From assembly GCA_013151975.1 (NCBI GenBank), contig JAADHG010000096.1:1-37008 (forward strand): a DNA stretch of 37,008 bases, read 5' to 3'. The notes under the pieces are model-generated. The model ran no database searches. It was not told the DNA's origin and was given only the letters and a program-made list of their open reading frames with translations. This DNA is from Chlorobiota bacterium (GTDB lineage Bacteria > Bacteroidota > Bacteroidia > Flavobacteriales > Flavobacteriaceae). The stretch's first letter is position 1, and each line of letters begins with the position of its first letter. A program made the position numbers and the translations under genes. This document shows positions 17,300 to 27,300 of the stretch, piece after piece.

Positions 17300-19090
17300 A
17301 TGTCAGCACACGCAGATACTCTCGATCACGACGATCACGGACATCATCATAAAGAAACTTTTGTAACTAAATATATATTTAGTCAAGATCATAAGATGAT
17401 TGCAAAGCAGTACCTAATTACAGGTACAATTATGGGAGTTATTGGCGTAATTATGTCACTAATGATTCGTATGCAAATTGCATGGCCCGAAGAGCCTAAT
17501 GTGATTTTTGAAGCACTATTAGGTAAATGGGCACCAGGAGGTGTTATGGATGCTGATATTTATTTGGCGTTGGTAACTATTCACGGGACAATCATGGTCT
17601 TTTTTGTGCTTACCGCAGGATTAAGTGGGACATTTAGTAACCTTTTAATTCCTTTGCAAATTGGGGCTAGAGATATGGCTTCTGGGTTCTTAAATATGTT
17701 ATCGTATTGGATGTTCTTTTTATCCAGTGTTATAATGATTCTTTCATTATTTGTTGAAGCTGGACCAGCGGCTGCAGGATGGACTATTTACCCACCGTTA
17801 AGTGCATTACCAATGGCACAAGGAGGTTCTGGAATGGGGATGACTTTATGGTTAGTATCTATGGCAATATTTATTGCGTCATCATTATTAGGTTCGCTTA
17901 ATTATATTGTAACCGTAATAAACCTTAGAACTAAGGGGATGTCAATGACCCGCTTACCTTTAACTATATGGGCGTTTTTAGTAACTGCTATTATTGGCGT
18001 TGTGTCTTTCCCAGTATTATTATCAGCGGCTCTATTATTAATAATGGATAGAACTTTTGGAACATCATTTTTCTTGTCAGATATATTTATACAAGGAGAA
18101 GTACTCCATTATCAAGGAGGATCTCCGGTACTATTTGAACACTTATTTTGGTTCCTTGGACATCCGGAAGTATATATAGTTATTCTGCCTGCAATGGGGA
18201 TTGTTTCAGAAATTATTGCCACCAATTCACGTAAACCAATCTTTGGATATCGTGCCATGGTAGCTGCAATTTTAGCTATAGCATTTTTGTCAACTATAGT
18301 TTGGGGACATCATATGTTTGTTTCAGGAATGAATCCGTTTTTAGGCTCTGTATTCACATTTACAACCCTATTAATTGCAATACCATCAGCTATTAAAGCA
18401 TTTAACTGGATTACTACTATATGGAAAGGAAACCTTCAATTAAATCCAGCGATGTTATTTTCTATTGGCTTAGTTTCAACCTTTATTACTGGAGGATTAA
18501 CAGGAATTATTCTTGGAGATAGCGCTTTAGATATTAATGTTCACGATACTTATTTTGTTATTGCACACTTCCATTTGGTAATGGGTATTTCAGCATTGTA
18601 TGGAATGTTTGCAGGGATTTATCATTGGTTCCCTAAAATGTTTAAGCGCATGCTTAATAAAAATTTAGGGTATATTCATTTTTGGATTACAGCCATTTGT
18701 GCCTACGGCGTATTTTTCCCAATGCATTTTATAGGTATGGCAGGATTACCAAGACGTTATTACACAAATAGTAATTTCCCATTATTCGATGATTTACAAA
18801 ACGTAAATGTTGTCATTACAATATTTGCTATCATTGGAGGAATTGCTCAGTTGGTATTTTTATGGAACTTTTTCTACAGTATTTTTTATGGAAAGAAAAC
18901 AGTTCAAAATCCTTGGAGATCTAATACATTAGAGTGGACAGCACCAATAAAACATATCCATGGTAATTGGGAAGGCGAAATTCCGCATGTACACCGTTGG
19001 GCTTACGATTATAGTAAACCAGGACATGACGAAGATTTTGTGCCTCAAAATATACCTTTAAAAGAAGGCGAGGAAGAACTTCAGCACTAA
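17300..19090 (+). CDS. coxA: Cytochrome c oxidase subunit I (heme-copper, aa3-type, A family)
   Basis: The 596-aa protein has at least twelve hydrophobic helices and all catalytic residues. Heme a is held by His95 (TIHGTIM) and His425, heme a3 by His423 (IAHFHLVMG), and CuB by His288, His337 and His338. Tyr292 in GHPEVY is the Tyr that crosslinks to the CuB His, and Glu290 marks the A1-type D-channel. The N-terminus is His/Asp-rich (residues 4-17). The enzyme reduces O2 to water and pumps protons. It is the last gene of the operon, 34 nt after coxB and followed by a terminator. No coxC (subunit III), heme A synthase or Sco gene is present in the window. Confidence 0.97.
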   Translation: MSAHADTLDHDDHGHHHKETFVTKYIFSQDHKMIAKQYLITGTIMGVIGVIMSLMIRMQIAWPEEPNVIFEALLGKWAPGGVMDADIYLALVTIHGTIMVFFVLTAGLSGTFSNLLIPLQIGARDMASGFLNMLSYWMFFLSSVIMILSLFVEAGPAAAGWTIYPPLSALPMAQGGSGMGMTLWLVSMAIFIASSLLGSLNYIVTVINLRTKGMSMTRLPLTIWAFLVTAIIGVVSFPVLLSAALLLIMDRTFGTSFFLSDIFIQGEVLHYQGGSPVLFEHLFWFLGHPEVYIVILPAMGIVSEIIATNSRKPIFGYRAMVAAILAIAFLSTIVWGHHMFVSGMNPFLGSVFTFTTLLIAIPSAIKAFNWITTIWKGNLQLNPAMLFSIGLVSTFITGGLTGIILGDSALDINVHDTYFVIAHFHLVMGISALYGMFAGIYHWFPKMFKRMLNKNLGYIHFWITAICAYGVFFPMHFIGMAGLPRRYYTNSNFPLFDDLQNVNVVITIFAIIGGIAQLVFLWNFFYSIFYGKKTVQNPWRSNTLEWTAPIKHIHGNWEGEIPHVHRWAYDYSKPGHDEDFVPQNIPLKEGEEELQH

Positions 19091-19093
19091 CAA

Positions 19094-19113
19094 ATTCCTG
19101 CGAAGGCAGGAAT
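19094..19113. repeat. Perfect hairpin ATTCCTGC-GAAG-GCAGGAAT
   Basis: An 8-bp perfect stem (19094-19101/19106-19113) with a GAAG tetraloop starts 4 nt after the coxA stop. It lacks a T tail. It resembles short palindromic repeats scattered between genes of many Bacteroidota; a relative (TTCCCAC/GTGGGAA) sits at 19312-19329. It may protect the 3' end of the operon mRNA. Confidence 0.5.
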
Positions 19114-19131
19114 CTTATAATCGATATAAAA

Positions 19132-19161
19132 AAGCCTTTCTTTAAAACAGAAAGGCTTTTT
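19132..19161 (+). terminator. Intrinsic terminator of the act-cox operon
   Basis: AAGCCTTTCT (19132-19141) pairs perfectly with AGAAAGGCTT (19149-19158) and is followed by T to 19161. An A run precedes the stem. It ends the 11.3-kb operon. Confidence 0.85.
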
Positions 19162-19164
19162 GTT

Positions 19165-19172
19165 TATATTTG
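19165..19172 (+). promoter_or_regulatory. -7 box for ruvB
   Basis: TATATTTG matches TAnnTTTG exactly and lies just after the coxA terminator. A -33 TTTG is not clear (TTTA at 19141-19144, 20 nt upstream). If used, it gives a leader of about 157 nt before the ruvB ATG. Confidence 0.45.
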
Positions 19173-19209
19173 AGGAAGCGTTTTTTTATTTTTCAGCGAG
19201 ACACATTAA

Positions 19210-19242
19210 GCAACGTTTATTGAGTTTAATAAAGCATGTTGC
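19210..19242 (+). other. Interrupted hairpin in the ruvB leader
   Basis: GCAAC (19210-19214) can pair with GTTGC (19238-19242), and inside it TTTATT (19216-19221) with AATAAA (19228-19233), leaving a 6-nt loop. An asymmetric bulge separates the two stems. No known riboswitch is recognised. Confidence 0.3.
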
Positions 19243-19311
19243 AATGAAGACTGAAATCTTAGAATAATGAATAAGGCTTAATTAAAAGTAGAAGAATTAA
19301 TTAAAGAGAGA

Positions 19312-19329
19312 TTCCCACTTTCGTGGGAA
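19312..19329. repeat. Hairpin TTCCCAC-TTTC-GTGGGAA just before ruvB
   Basis: A 7-bp perfect stem with a TTTC loop ends 6 nt before the ruvB ATG. It could block or tune initiation, or be a copy of a dispersed palindromic repeat related to the one at 19094-19113. Confidence 0.45.
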
Positions 19330-19335
19330 ATTAAT

Positions 19336-20358
19336 ATGAACGAAAATCTTAATCCATCAAGTGATGATTTTTCTCCAGAAGAGCACGATATAGAAAGAGC
19401 CTTAAGACCACTCTCTTTTGAAGATTTTGCTGGTCAAGATCAGATTTTAGAAAACTTAAGAGTATTCGTTAAGGCATCTAATATGCGAGGAGATGCCTTA
19501 GACCATACCCTATTTCACGGGCCACCTGGATTAGGAAAAACCACTTTAGCCCATATTTTAGCTAATGAGTTAGGCGTTGGTGTTAAGGTAACTTCAGGTC
19601 CAGTTATAGATAAGCCAGGAGATTTGGCCGGATTACTTACTAATCTTGAAGAAAGAGACGTCTTATTTATTGACGAGATTCATCGTTTAAGCCCTATTGT
19701 TGAAGAGTATTTATATTCTGCGATGGAGGATTACAAAATCGATATTATGATTGAGTCTGGGCCAAACGCAAGAACGGTTCAAATTAACCTAAATCCATTC
19801 ACATTAATTGGTGCAACAACACGCTCAGGATTGCTTACTGCACCTATGCGGGCACGTTTTGGGATTAGTAGTAGGCTTCAATATTACAAAACAGAATTAC
19901 TAACATCTATAGTGCAGCGTAGCGCAAGTATATTAGATGTTTCTATTTCAATGGAAGCTGCTATAGAAATTGCAGGACGAAGCCGAGGAACACCGAGAAT
20001 TGCAAATGCATTGTTACGTCGGGTTCGTGATTTTGCACAAATTAAAGGAAATGGTAAGATTGACATTAAAATTTCTAAGTACAGCTTAAAAGCACTTAAT
20101 GTTGATGCGCATGGTTTGGATGAAATGGATAATAAGATTTTAACCACGATTATAGATAAATTTAAAGGAGGACCAGTAGGGATAACAACCTTAGCAACAG
20201 CAGTGAGTGAAAACACAGAAACCATTGAAGAAGTATATGAGCCTTTTTTAATTCAACAAGGATTTATAATGCGAACACCACGAGGTAGAGAAGTTACAGA
20301 ATTAGCATATAAACACCTTGGAAGAATTAAAGGCGCAACTCAAGGAGGCTTGTTTTAG
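19336..20358 (+). CDS. ruvB: Holliday junction branch migration ATPase RuvB
   Basis: The 340-aa AAA+ protein shows Walker A GPPGLGKTT (62-70), Walker B FIDE (111-114), the sensor segment IGATTRSG, and the C-terminal winged-helix domain ending in GFIMRTPRGREVTELAYKHLG. RuvB forms hexameric rings that drive branch migration together with RuvA (encoded at 23812). The first ATG follows a hairpin directly. The gene ends 51 nt before queG. Confidence 0.97.
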   Translation: MNENLNPSSDDFSPEEHDIERALRPLSFEDFAGQDQILENLRVFVKASNMRGDALDHTLFHGPPGLGKTTLAHILANELGVGVKVTSGPVIDKPGDLAGLLTNLEERDVLFIDEIHRLSPIVEEYLYSAMEDYKIDIMIESGPNARTVQINLNPFTLIGATTRSGLLTAPMRARFGISSRLQYYKTELLTSIVQRSASILDVSISMEAAIEIAGRSRGTPRIANALLRRVRDFAQIKGNGKIDIKISKYSLKALNVDAHGLDEMDNKILTTIIDKFKGGPVGITTLATAVSENTETIEEVYEPFLIQQGFIMRTPRGREVTELAYKHLGRIKGATQGGLF

Positions 20359-20381
20359 CCCAGTATTACTTCTATTGTCAG

Positions 20382-20398
20382 GCTGAGCGCAGTCGAAG
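20382..20398 (+). repeat. REP-like short repeat between ruvB and queG
   Basis: GCTGAGCGCAGTCGAAG shares the CTGAGC...GTCGAAG core with the two copies at 2304-2352. It fills most of the 51-nt gap between ruvB and queG, and the flanking GGCT/AGCC ends can pair. Confidence 0.55.
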
Positions 20399-20409
20399 CC
20401 CTTTTGTAA

Positions 20410-21333
20410 ATGAATTTAAAACTAAAACACACTAAACGCATCAAAACCGAAGCCAAACGCCACGGTTTTTTGTCTTGTGGTATTAGTAAAGCAACCTTTT
20501 TAGAGGAAGAAGCACCGCGTTTAGAAAATTGGTTAAACCAAAATATGCATGGCGAAATGCAGTATATGGAAAACCATTTTGACAAACGTTTAGACCCAAC
20601 CAAATTGGTTGAAGGATCTAAAAGTGTCATCTCGTTACTGCTTAATTACTATCCAGAAAATCAACAAACTCAAAACAGCTATAAGCTATCTAAATATGCC
20701 TATGGAACCGATTATCATTTTGTAATTAAAGATAAACTTAAAAGCCTTCTAAGTTTTATTCAAGAAGAGATTGGTGAAGTTTATGGACGTGCTTTTGTAG
20801 ATTCGGCACCAGTTCTTGATAAAGCATGGGCCGCAAAATCCGGATTGGGTTGGATCGGAAAGCACTCTAATCTATTAACAGAACAAGTAGGTTCCTTTTA
20901 TTTTATTGCTGAATTAATTATTGACTTAGATTTAGAATATGATACACCAACAACAGACCATTGTGGGTCATGTACCGCGTGCATTGATGCTTGTCCAACG
21001 CAGGCTATTGTAGAGCCTTATGTGGTGGATGGGAGTAAATGTATTTCATATTTTACCATCGAGCTCAAAGAACAAATCCCAAACACAGTAAAAGGACAGT
21101 TTGACAATTGGATGTTTGGTTGTGATATTTGTCAGGATGTGTGTCCTTGGAATCGATTTTCAAAATCGCATAACGAACCTCTTTTTAATCCACACCCAGA
21201 ACTGCTGTCTATGACCAAAAAAGATTGGGAAGAGATTACACAAGATACTTTTAATAAAGTATTTAAAAACTCAGCAGTAAAGCGTACTAAGTTTTCTGGA
21301 CTATCTAGAAACATCAAATTCTTAAAAGAATAG
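20410..21333 (+). CDS. queG: Epoxyqueuosine reductase QueG
   Basis: The 307-aa protein matches QueG, the cobalamin- and iron-sulfur-dependent enzyme that reduces epoxyqueuosine to queuosine in tRNA. The N-terminal domain holds the catalytic-Asp motif VDSAPVLD (130-137) and GLGWIGKHSNLL. Two ferredoxin-like clusters follow: C185/188/191/195 and C238/241/245, with Cys211 between them. The C-terminal HEAT-like extension of longer homologues is absent, as in many Bacteroidota. It lies downstream of ruvB on the same strand. Confidence 0.94.
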   Translation: MNLKLKHTKRIKTEAKRHGFLSCGISKATFLEEEAPRLENWLNQNMHGEMQYMENHFDKRLDPTKLVEGSKSVISLLLNYYPENQQTQNSYKLSKYAYGTDYHFVIKDKLKSLLSFIQEEIGEVYGRAFVDSAPVLDKAWAAKSGLGWIGKHSNLLTEQVGSFYFIAELIIDLDLEYDTPTTDHCGSCTACIDACPTQAIVEPYVVDGSKCISYFTIELKEQIPNTVKGQFDNWMFGCDICQDVCPWNRFSKSHNEPLFNPHPELLSMTKKDWEEITQDTFNKVFKNSAVKRTKFSGLSRNIKFLKE

Positions 21334-21338
21334 TATTA

Positions 21339-21373
21339 TTTGTGTGACTATTAAGCACAACATCGTACCTTTG
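21339..21373 (+). promoter_or_regulatory. Promoter for maeB
   Basis: A -33 TTTG (21339-21342) and a -7 TACCTTTG (21366-21373, a perfect TAnnTTTG) are separated by 23 nt, slightly long. Transcription would start near 21380, about 73 nt before the ATG. A small hairpin TTCTGG/CCAGAA (21418-21423/21430-21435) lies in this leader. Confidence 0.6.
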
Positions 21374-21452
21374 TTGGTTGGGAATTTGTTCCTTAATAAA
21401 TCCTTAGAAAATTATTCTTCTGGTAAAAGCCAGAATCTAATTAGATAATATC

Positions 21453-23729
21453 ATGAGTAAGCAAAATAAACGTAGTGAAGCGTTATTATATCACTCACAA
21501 CCAACTCCCGGAAAAATTAAAGTAGTTCCTACAAAGAAATATGCAACCCAAAGAGATTTATCATTGGCCTATTCTCCTGGTGTGGCAGAACCGTGCTTAG
21601 AAATAGAAAAAGATAAAAGGAACTCATATAAGTATACTGCTAAAGGAAATTTGGTAGCGGTAATTTCAAATGGTACAGCAGTATTAGGCTTAGGAAATAT
21701 TGGTCCTGAGGCATCAAAACCTGTGATGGAAGGGAAAGGACTGTTATTTAAAATATTTGCTGATATTGATGTCTTTGATATTGAAATAGACACTGAAAAT
21801 GTAGAAGAGTTTATCCAAACGGTAAAGCATATATCACCAACCTTTGGAGGTATAAATCTTGAAGATATAAAAGCTCCTGAAGCTTTTGAAATTGAAAGAC
21901 GATTAAAAGAAGAGCTCAATATTCCTGTGATGCATGATGATCAGCATGGGACTGCTATTATAACAGCCGCCGCCTTGTTAAACGCTATAGAAATTGCAAA
22001 AAAGAAAATTGAAAAGGTAAAAATTGTAATTAGTGGAGCAGGTGCAGCAGCAATTTCGTGTACGCGATTATACCAATCTTTTGGAGCGAAGCTAAAAAAC
22101 ATTGTAATGCTTGATAGTAAAGGTGTTATTAGAAAAGACAGAGGCAATTTAACCACCCAAAAGGCAGAATTTGCAACCTCTAGAAATATAGATACTCTAG
22201 AGCAGGCAATGAAAGGAGCCGATGTGTTTATAGGCTTATCAAAAGCGGATATTGTTACACCTAATATGATAAAAGTGATGGCTAAAAATCCAATAGTTTT
22301 CGCCTTGGCAAATCCAAATCCAGAGATTGCTTATCAGTTAGCCATAGATACACGAGATGATATCATTATGGCTACAGGACGAAGTGACCATCCTAATCAA
22401 GTAAATAATGTACTAGGATTCCCATTTATTTTTAGAGGCGCACTAGATGTTCGAGCTACTGCAATTAACGAAGCCATGAAAAGGGCTGCAGTTATTGCAC
22501 TTGCAAATTTGGCTAAAGAACCAGTGCCTGAACAAGTAAATATTGCCTATAATAAAACCAGATTAACGTTTGGAAAAGATTACATAATACCGAAACCTTT
22601 TGACCCAAGATTAATTGGCGTAGTGCCTATAGCAGTAGCTAAAGCGGCTATGGAAAGTGGTGTTGCAACTGAACCCATTAAGGATTGGTCAAAATATGAA
22701 GAATCGCTTTTAGAACGCTTAGGAAGCGATAATAAATTAGTGCGATTATTACACAATCGTGCGAAATTAGACCCAAAACGTGTTGTGTTTGCTGAAGCAG
22801 ATCATTTAGTAGTCTTAAAGGCAGCCCAAATTGTTTATGATGAAGGAATTGCACAACCTATTTTATTAGGCAGACGAGATGTTATAGAGCGCCTAAAAAA
22901 GGAAATTGAGTTTGATGCAGAAGTGCCAATAATTGACCCAAAATCTGACGAAGTAGAGCATCTTAAAGACGCATATGCAAAAGTATATTGGGAACGACGT
23001 AAACGACGAGGAATTACGTTGCATACTGCAAAAAAATTGATGCGAGAACGCAATTACTATGCAGCAATGATGGTGAATGAAGGTGATGCAGATGCACTTA
23101 TTTCAGGATATTCTAGAAACTATCCTAGTGTTGTAAAACCAATATTAGAATTAATAGGCCTTGATAAAGGTGCCACTAGAATTGCGACAACCAATTTAAT
23201 GATGACACAACGTGGACCTCTATTTTTAAGCGATACATCAATAAATATCGACCCAAGTTCAAAAGATCTTGCAAAAATTGCTCAAATGACAGCTACAACC
23301 GTAAAAATGTTTGGATTGGAACCCGTAATGGCGATGATATCATATTCAAATTTTGGATCTTCAGATAACGAAAAAGCATCTAAAGTAAGAGAAGCAGTGT
23401 CGTATTTGCATCGTTTTTACCCAAGTTTAATCGTAGATGGAGAGTTTCAAACAGATTTTGCACTTAATAATGAAATGCGTCAAGATATCTTTCCGTTTTC
23501 AAAACTAGCAGGAAGAAAAGTGAATACACTTATTTTTCCAAATCTAGATTCGGCTAATATTACCTATAAACTTTTAAAAGAGCTTAATAAAGCCGATAAT
23601 ATTGGACCAATCATGATGGGATTAAGAAAACCTGCACATATATTACAATTGGATGCTAGTGTAGATGAAATTGTAAATATGACCGCAATTGCGGTAATTG
23701 ATGCTCAAAAAAAGCAAAAAAGAGAATAA
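21453..23729 (+). CDS. maeB: NADP-dependent malic enzyme with C-terminal phosphotransacetylase-like domain (MaeB type)
   Basis: The 758-aa protein joins two domains. The malic enzyme part (about 1-410) has LAYSPGVAEPC (38-48), a catalytic Lys in VMEGKG (Lys95), metal-binding EDIKAPE and MHDDQHGTA (161-169), and the Rossmann loop GAGAAA (195-200). The second part (about 430-755) resembles phosphate acetyltransferase but in MaeB is regarded as regulatory (acetyl-CoA sensing). The enzyme turns malate into pyruvate, CO2 and NADPH. It has its own promoter. It sits between queG and ruvA without an obvious functional link to either. Confidence 0.95.
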   Translation: MSKQNKRSEALLYHSQPTPGKIKVVPTKKYATQRDLSLAYSPGVAEPCLEIEKDKRNSYKYTAKGNLVAVISNGTAVLGLGNIGPEASKPVMEGKGLLFKIFADIDVFDIEIDTENVEEFIQTVKHISPTFGGINLEDIKAPEAFEIERRLKEELNIPVMHDDQHGTAIITAAALLNAIEIAKKKIEKVKIVISGAGAAAISCTRLYQSFGAKLKNIVMLDSKGVIRKDRGNLTTQKAEFATSRNIDTLEQAMKGADVFIGLSKADIVTPNMIKVMAKNPIVFALANPNPEIAYQLAIDTRDDIIMATGRSDHPNQVNNVLGFPFIFRGALDVRATAINEAMKRAAVIALANLAKEPVPEQVNIAYNKTRLTFGKDYIIPKPFDPRLIGVVPIAVAKAAMESGVATEPIKDWSKYEESLLERLGSDNKLVRLLHNRAKLDPKRVVFAEADHLVVLKAAQIVYDEGIAQPILLGRRDVIERLKKEIEFDAEVPIIDPKSDEVEHLKDAYAKVYWERRKRRGITLHTAKKLMRERNYYAAMMVNEGDADALISGYSRNYPSVVKPILELIGLDKGATRIATTNLMMTQRGPLFLSDTSINIDPSSKDLAKIAQMTATTVKMFGLEPVMAMISYSNFGSSDNEKASKVREAVSYLHRFYPSLIVDGEFQTDFALNNEMRQDIFPFSKLAGRKVNTLIFPNLDSANITYKLLKELNKADNIGPIMMGLRKPAHILQLDASVDEIVNMTAIAVIDAQKKQKRE

Positions 23730-23781
23730 AAGTATAGGTTTTACAGTTGTATTATCTCGTTATATTGTATAATAATTTTAT

Positions 23782-23789
23782 TACATTTG
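23782..23789 (+). promoter_or_regulatory. -7 box for ruvA (and probably sprA)
   Basis: TACATTTG is a perfect TAnnTTTG box 22 nt before the ruvA ATG. No clean -33 TTTG is found 19-23 nt upstream. Because sprA follows ruvA almost directly, this may serve both. Confidence 0.5.
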
Positions 23790-23811
23790 GGACGTTAACA
23801 AAATTTAATTA

Positions 23812-24393
23812 ATGATTACCCATATTCAAGGAAGACTTATAGAGAAGAAACCTACTGATGTTGTGATAGACTGTAATGGTGTTGGTTATATATTAAATAT
23901 TTCTTTGCATACATACTCGCAAATACCAGATCAAGAAAACTTAAAACTTTTTACACATCTACAGGTTAAGGAAGACTCGCACACATTATTTGGATTTTCT
24001 TCATTAAGCGAACGAGAAATATTTCGTTTGCTTATTTCGGTAAGTGGTATTGGGACTAGTATTGCGCGTACAATGCTATCATCATTAACACCTAAACAAG
24101 TGCGAGAAGGGATTGCTGTAGGAGATGTGGCATTAATTCAATCGGTTAAAGGGATTGGATTAAAAACGGCGCAGCGTGTTATTATTGAGCTGAAAGATAA
24201 AGTTTTAAAAATTTATGATATTGACGATGGAATAGCACCAAACAACAATACTAACTCAGATGAAGCGTTATCTGCTTTAGAAGTTCTTGGCTTTTCTAAG
24301 AAACAATCAGAACGTGTTGTAAATAAAATTATTTCTAATAACCAAGAAGCAAGTGTAGAAGTTATAATAAAAGAAGCCTTAAAAAATTTATAA
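23812..24393 (+). CDS. ruvA: Holliday junction DNA-binding protein RuvA
   Basis: The 193-aa protein has the three RuvA domains. The N-terminal OB fold starts MITHIQGRLIEKKP and includes LQVKEDSHTLFGF. The helix-hairpin-helix domain has ISVSGIGTSIARTML and VKGIGLKTAQRVIIELKDK. After a flexible linker comes the C-terminal helical domain that contacts RuvB (SDEALSALEVLGFSKKQSE). It tetramerises on four-way junctions and loads RuvB. Its stop lies 5 nt before the likely TTG start of sprA. Confidence 0.97.
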   Translation: MITHIQGRLIEKKPTDVVIDCNGVGYILNISLHTYSQIPDQENLKLFTHLQVKEDSHTLFGFSSLSEREIFRLLISVSGIGTSIARTMLSSLTPKQVREGIAVGDVALIQSVKGIGLKTAQRVIIELKDKVLKIYDIDDGIAPNNNTNSDEALSALEVLGFSKKQSERVVNKIISNNQEASVEVIIKEALKNL

Positions 24394-24398
24394 TTGAT

Positions 24399-27300
24399 TT
24401 GAAAACTACCAACATTAATTTTTACAAATCTACCAAAACATACATGCTTACAGGCATTATGTTGCTGTTCTATATTGTTACCTATGCACAACAGCCAACA
24501 GTTAGAGATTCTACAAGCACCACATTTTCTTTTCGTAATTTAAATATGCCAAATCCGAATAGTATTGTGTCTAAATATACTTACGACCCAATTACTGATA
24601 GATATATTTATACGGAGAGTGTTGGTAAATTCAATATAAATTATCCTATAATTTTATCTCCTAAAGAATTTCAAAGGTTAGTAGAACTAGAAAATTTAAA
24701 GAACTATTACAAGCAAAAAATTGATGCTTATGATGGAAAAAAGAACGGAGCCGATGCGCTGCAAAAAAATCTTATTCCAGATTTATATGTAGATTCCGAT
24801 TTTTTTGAAACGATTTTTGGAGGAAATACTATTGAAGTAATACCACAAGGATCAGTGGAAATGGATATGGGAATATTGTTTACAAAACAAGATAACCCTT
24901 CATTTTCTCCCAGAAGAAGAAGTAGTTTTAATTTTGATTTTAACCAACGTATTAACTTAAGCCTTTTAGGAAAAGTTGGAACAAGACTCCAAGTTACTGC
25001 CAATTACGACACACAATCTACTTTCGATTTTCAAAATTTAGTAAAACTAGAATATACACCAACTGAAGATGATATTATTCAAAAAATTGAAGTTGGTAAT
25101 GTAAGTATGCCTTTAAACAGCTCGTTAATTACGGGAGCCCAGAGTTTATTTGGAGTGAAAACAAAATTGCAGTTTGGTAAAACTACTATTACAGGAATAT
25201 TTTCTGAACAGCAATCGCAAACACGAACAGTAGTAGCCCAAGGCGGAGGTACTCTAGAAGAGTTTGAGTTTTTTGGTCTAGATTATGACGAAAACAGACA
25301 CTTTTTCTTAGCACAATACTTTAGAGACACCTATGATGAAGCTCTAAAAACATATCCTTATATAAACAATCAAGGGTTACAAATTACGAGGATAGAAGTG
25401 TGGGTAACCAATCGTTCTAATCAAACCAATGATGTGAGAAACGTTGTAGCACTTCAGGATTTAGGAGAGTCTAGTGTTTTAGGGTCGCCAGTAAATGTAA
25501 CGGCAGGACCAAACGCCTTTCCAAGCAATGGGAATAATGCATATGATCCAACGAATATTGGTGGTCCGGGATCTCAAATTACCGATGCTATTAGAGATAT
25601 AGCCACAGTACAAGCAGGGATTTTAGTGCCAGGTGTTAATGAAGGATTTGACTATGGAAAGTTAGAGAACGCAAAAAAACTTACACAAGGCAATGAGTAC
25701 ATATTGAATACCCAATTAGGATATATTTCTTTAAATCAACGCTTACAAAACGATGAAATACTGGCTGTAGCGTTTCAATTTACAGTTGGAGACCAAGTAT
25801 TTCAGGTTGGTGAATTTGCAAATGATGGGATAGATGCTACTGGCGTTTCAATAGATGGAGGTACAGGAAACACCATTATTAATAATAATAGTTTGGTGCT
25901 TAAAATGTTAAAGAGTACGGTTACCAATGTACAAGAACCTATTTGGGACTTGATGATGAAGAATATTTACAACACAGGCTCTTTTCAATTAGATAAAGAA
26001 GATTTTAAATTAAATATTTTTTATACTGAAACATCTCCTTTAAACTATATAACTCCAGTTGGTGGCACACCTTTCCCTACACCTGGTCCAAACGAAGATG
26101 CTTTAGAAGAGACCCCATTATTAAGAGTGTTTAATTTGGATAAATTAAATTTTAATAATGATCCACAATTTAATGGTGATGGTTTTTTTGATTTTGTTCC
26201 GGGAATTACAGTCATCCAACAAAACGGAAAAATAATTTTCACTAATGTAGAACCTTTTGGTAAGTACTTATTTGATGTTTTATCTAATGGAGGAGAGGAT
26301 TATGATAATATAACATCCTATAATCCAAATCAGGCAAAATATGTTTACGACAAATTATATAAGTCAACAAAAACAGGTGCTTTAGAGGATGGCGAAAAAA
26401 ATAAGTTTCAAATTAAAGGGCGTTATAAGTCTGGAGGAGGAACAGGAATTCCAATAGGAGCATTTAATGTGCCACGAGGATCTGTTAAAGTTACCGCAGG
26501 AGGAAGAGTATTAGTTGAAGGCGTAGATTATACAGTAAATTATCAATTAGGAACGGTTCAAATTTTAGATCCTGCATTACAAGCCTCTAATACACCAATT
26601 CAAGTTTCGGTAGAAAACAATGCTGTATTCGGGCAACAAACCAAACGCTTTTCAGGAATTAATGTTGAGCATCAATTTAATGAAAATTTCGTACTTGGTG
26701 CTACATTTTTAAATCTCAACGAGAGACCAATTACGCAAAAAGCGACTTATAATGCTGAGCCAATAAATAACACCATATTTGGTGTCAACGGTAATTTTTC
26801 AACAGAAATACCTTTCCTAACACGATTAGCAAACAAATTACCAAATATAGACACTGATGTACCATCAAACTTATCGGTTAGAGGGGAATTTGCATATTTA
26901 CTTCCAGGAGCACCAAAAGGATCAAACTTCAATAGCGAAGCAACAACCTATGTTGATGATTTTGAAGGCACTCAGAATGCAATCGATATGCTATCGCCAA
27001 TATCATGGCATTTATCTAGTAGACCAAGAGGTTTAGGTCGTGTTTATAGTGAGGGTCCAGAAGATGATAATGGCGTACAAAATGGATATGATAGAGCACA
27101 ATTAAACTGGTACACCATTGACCCTATTTTTTATAGTAGTTTAAGACCAAGCGGGATAAGTGATGATGATATGTCTAATTTATATACACGGCGAGTTTCT
27201 ATTGAAGAAATTTTTCCTCAAATTGATATTGTTCAAGGGCAAACTACAATTATTAACCCATTAGATTTAGCCTATTACCCTTCAGAAAGGGGAGCTTATA

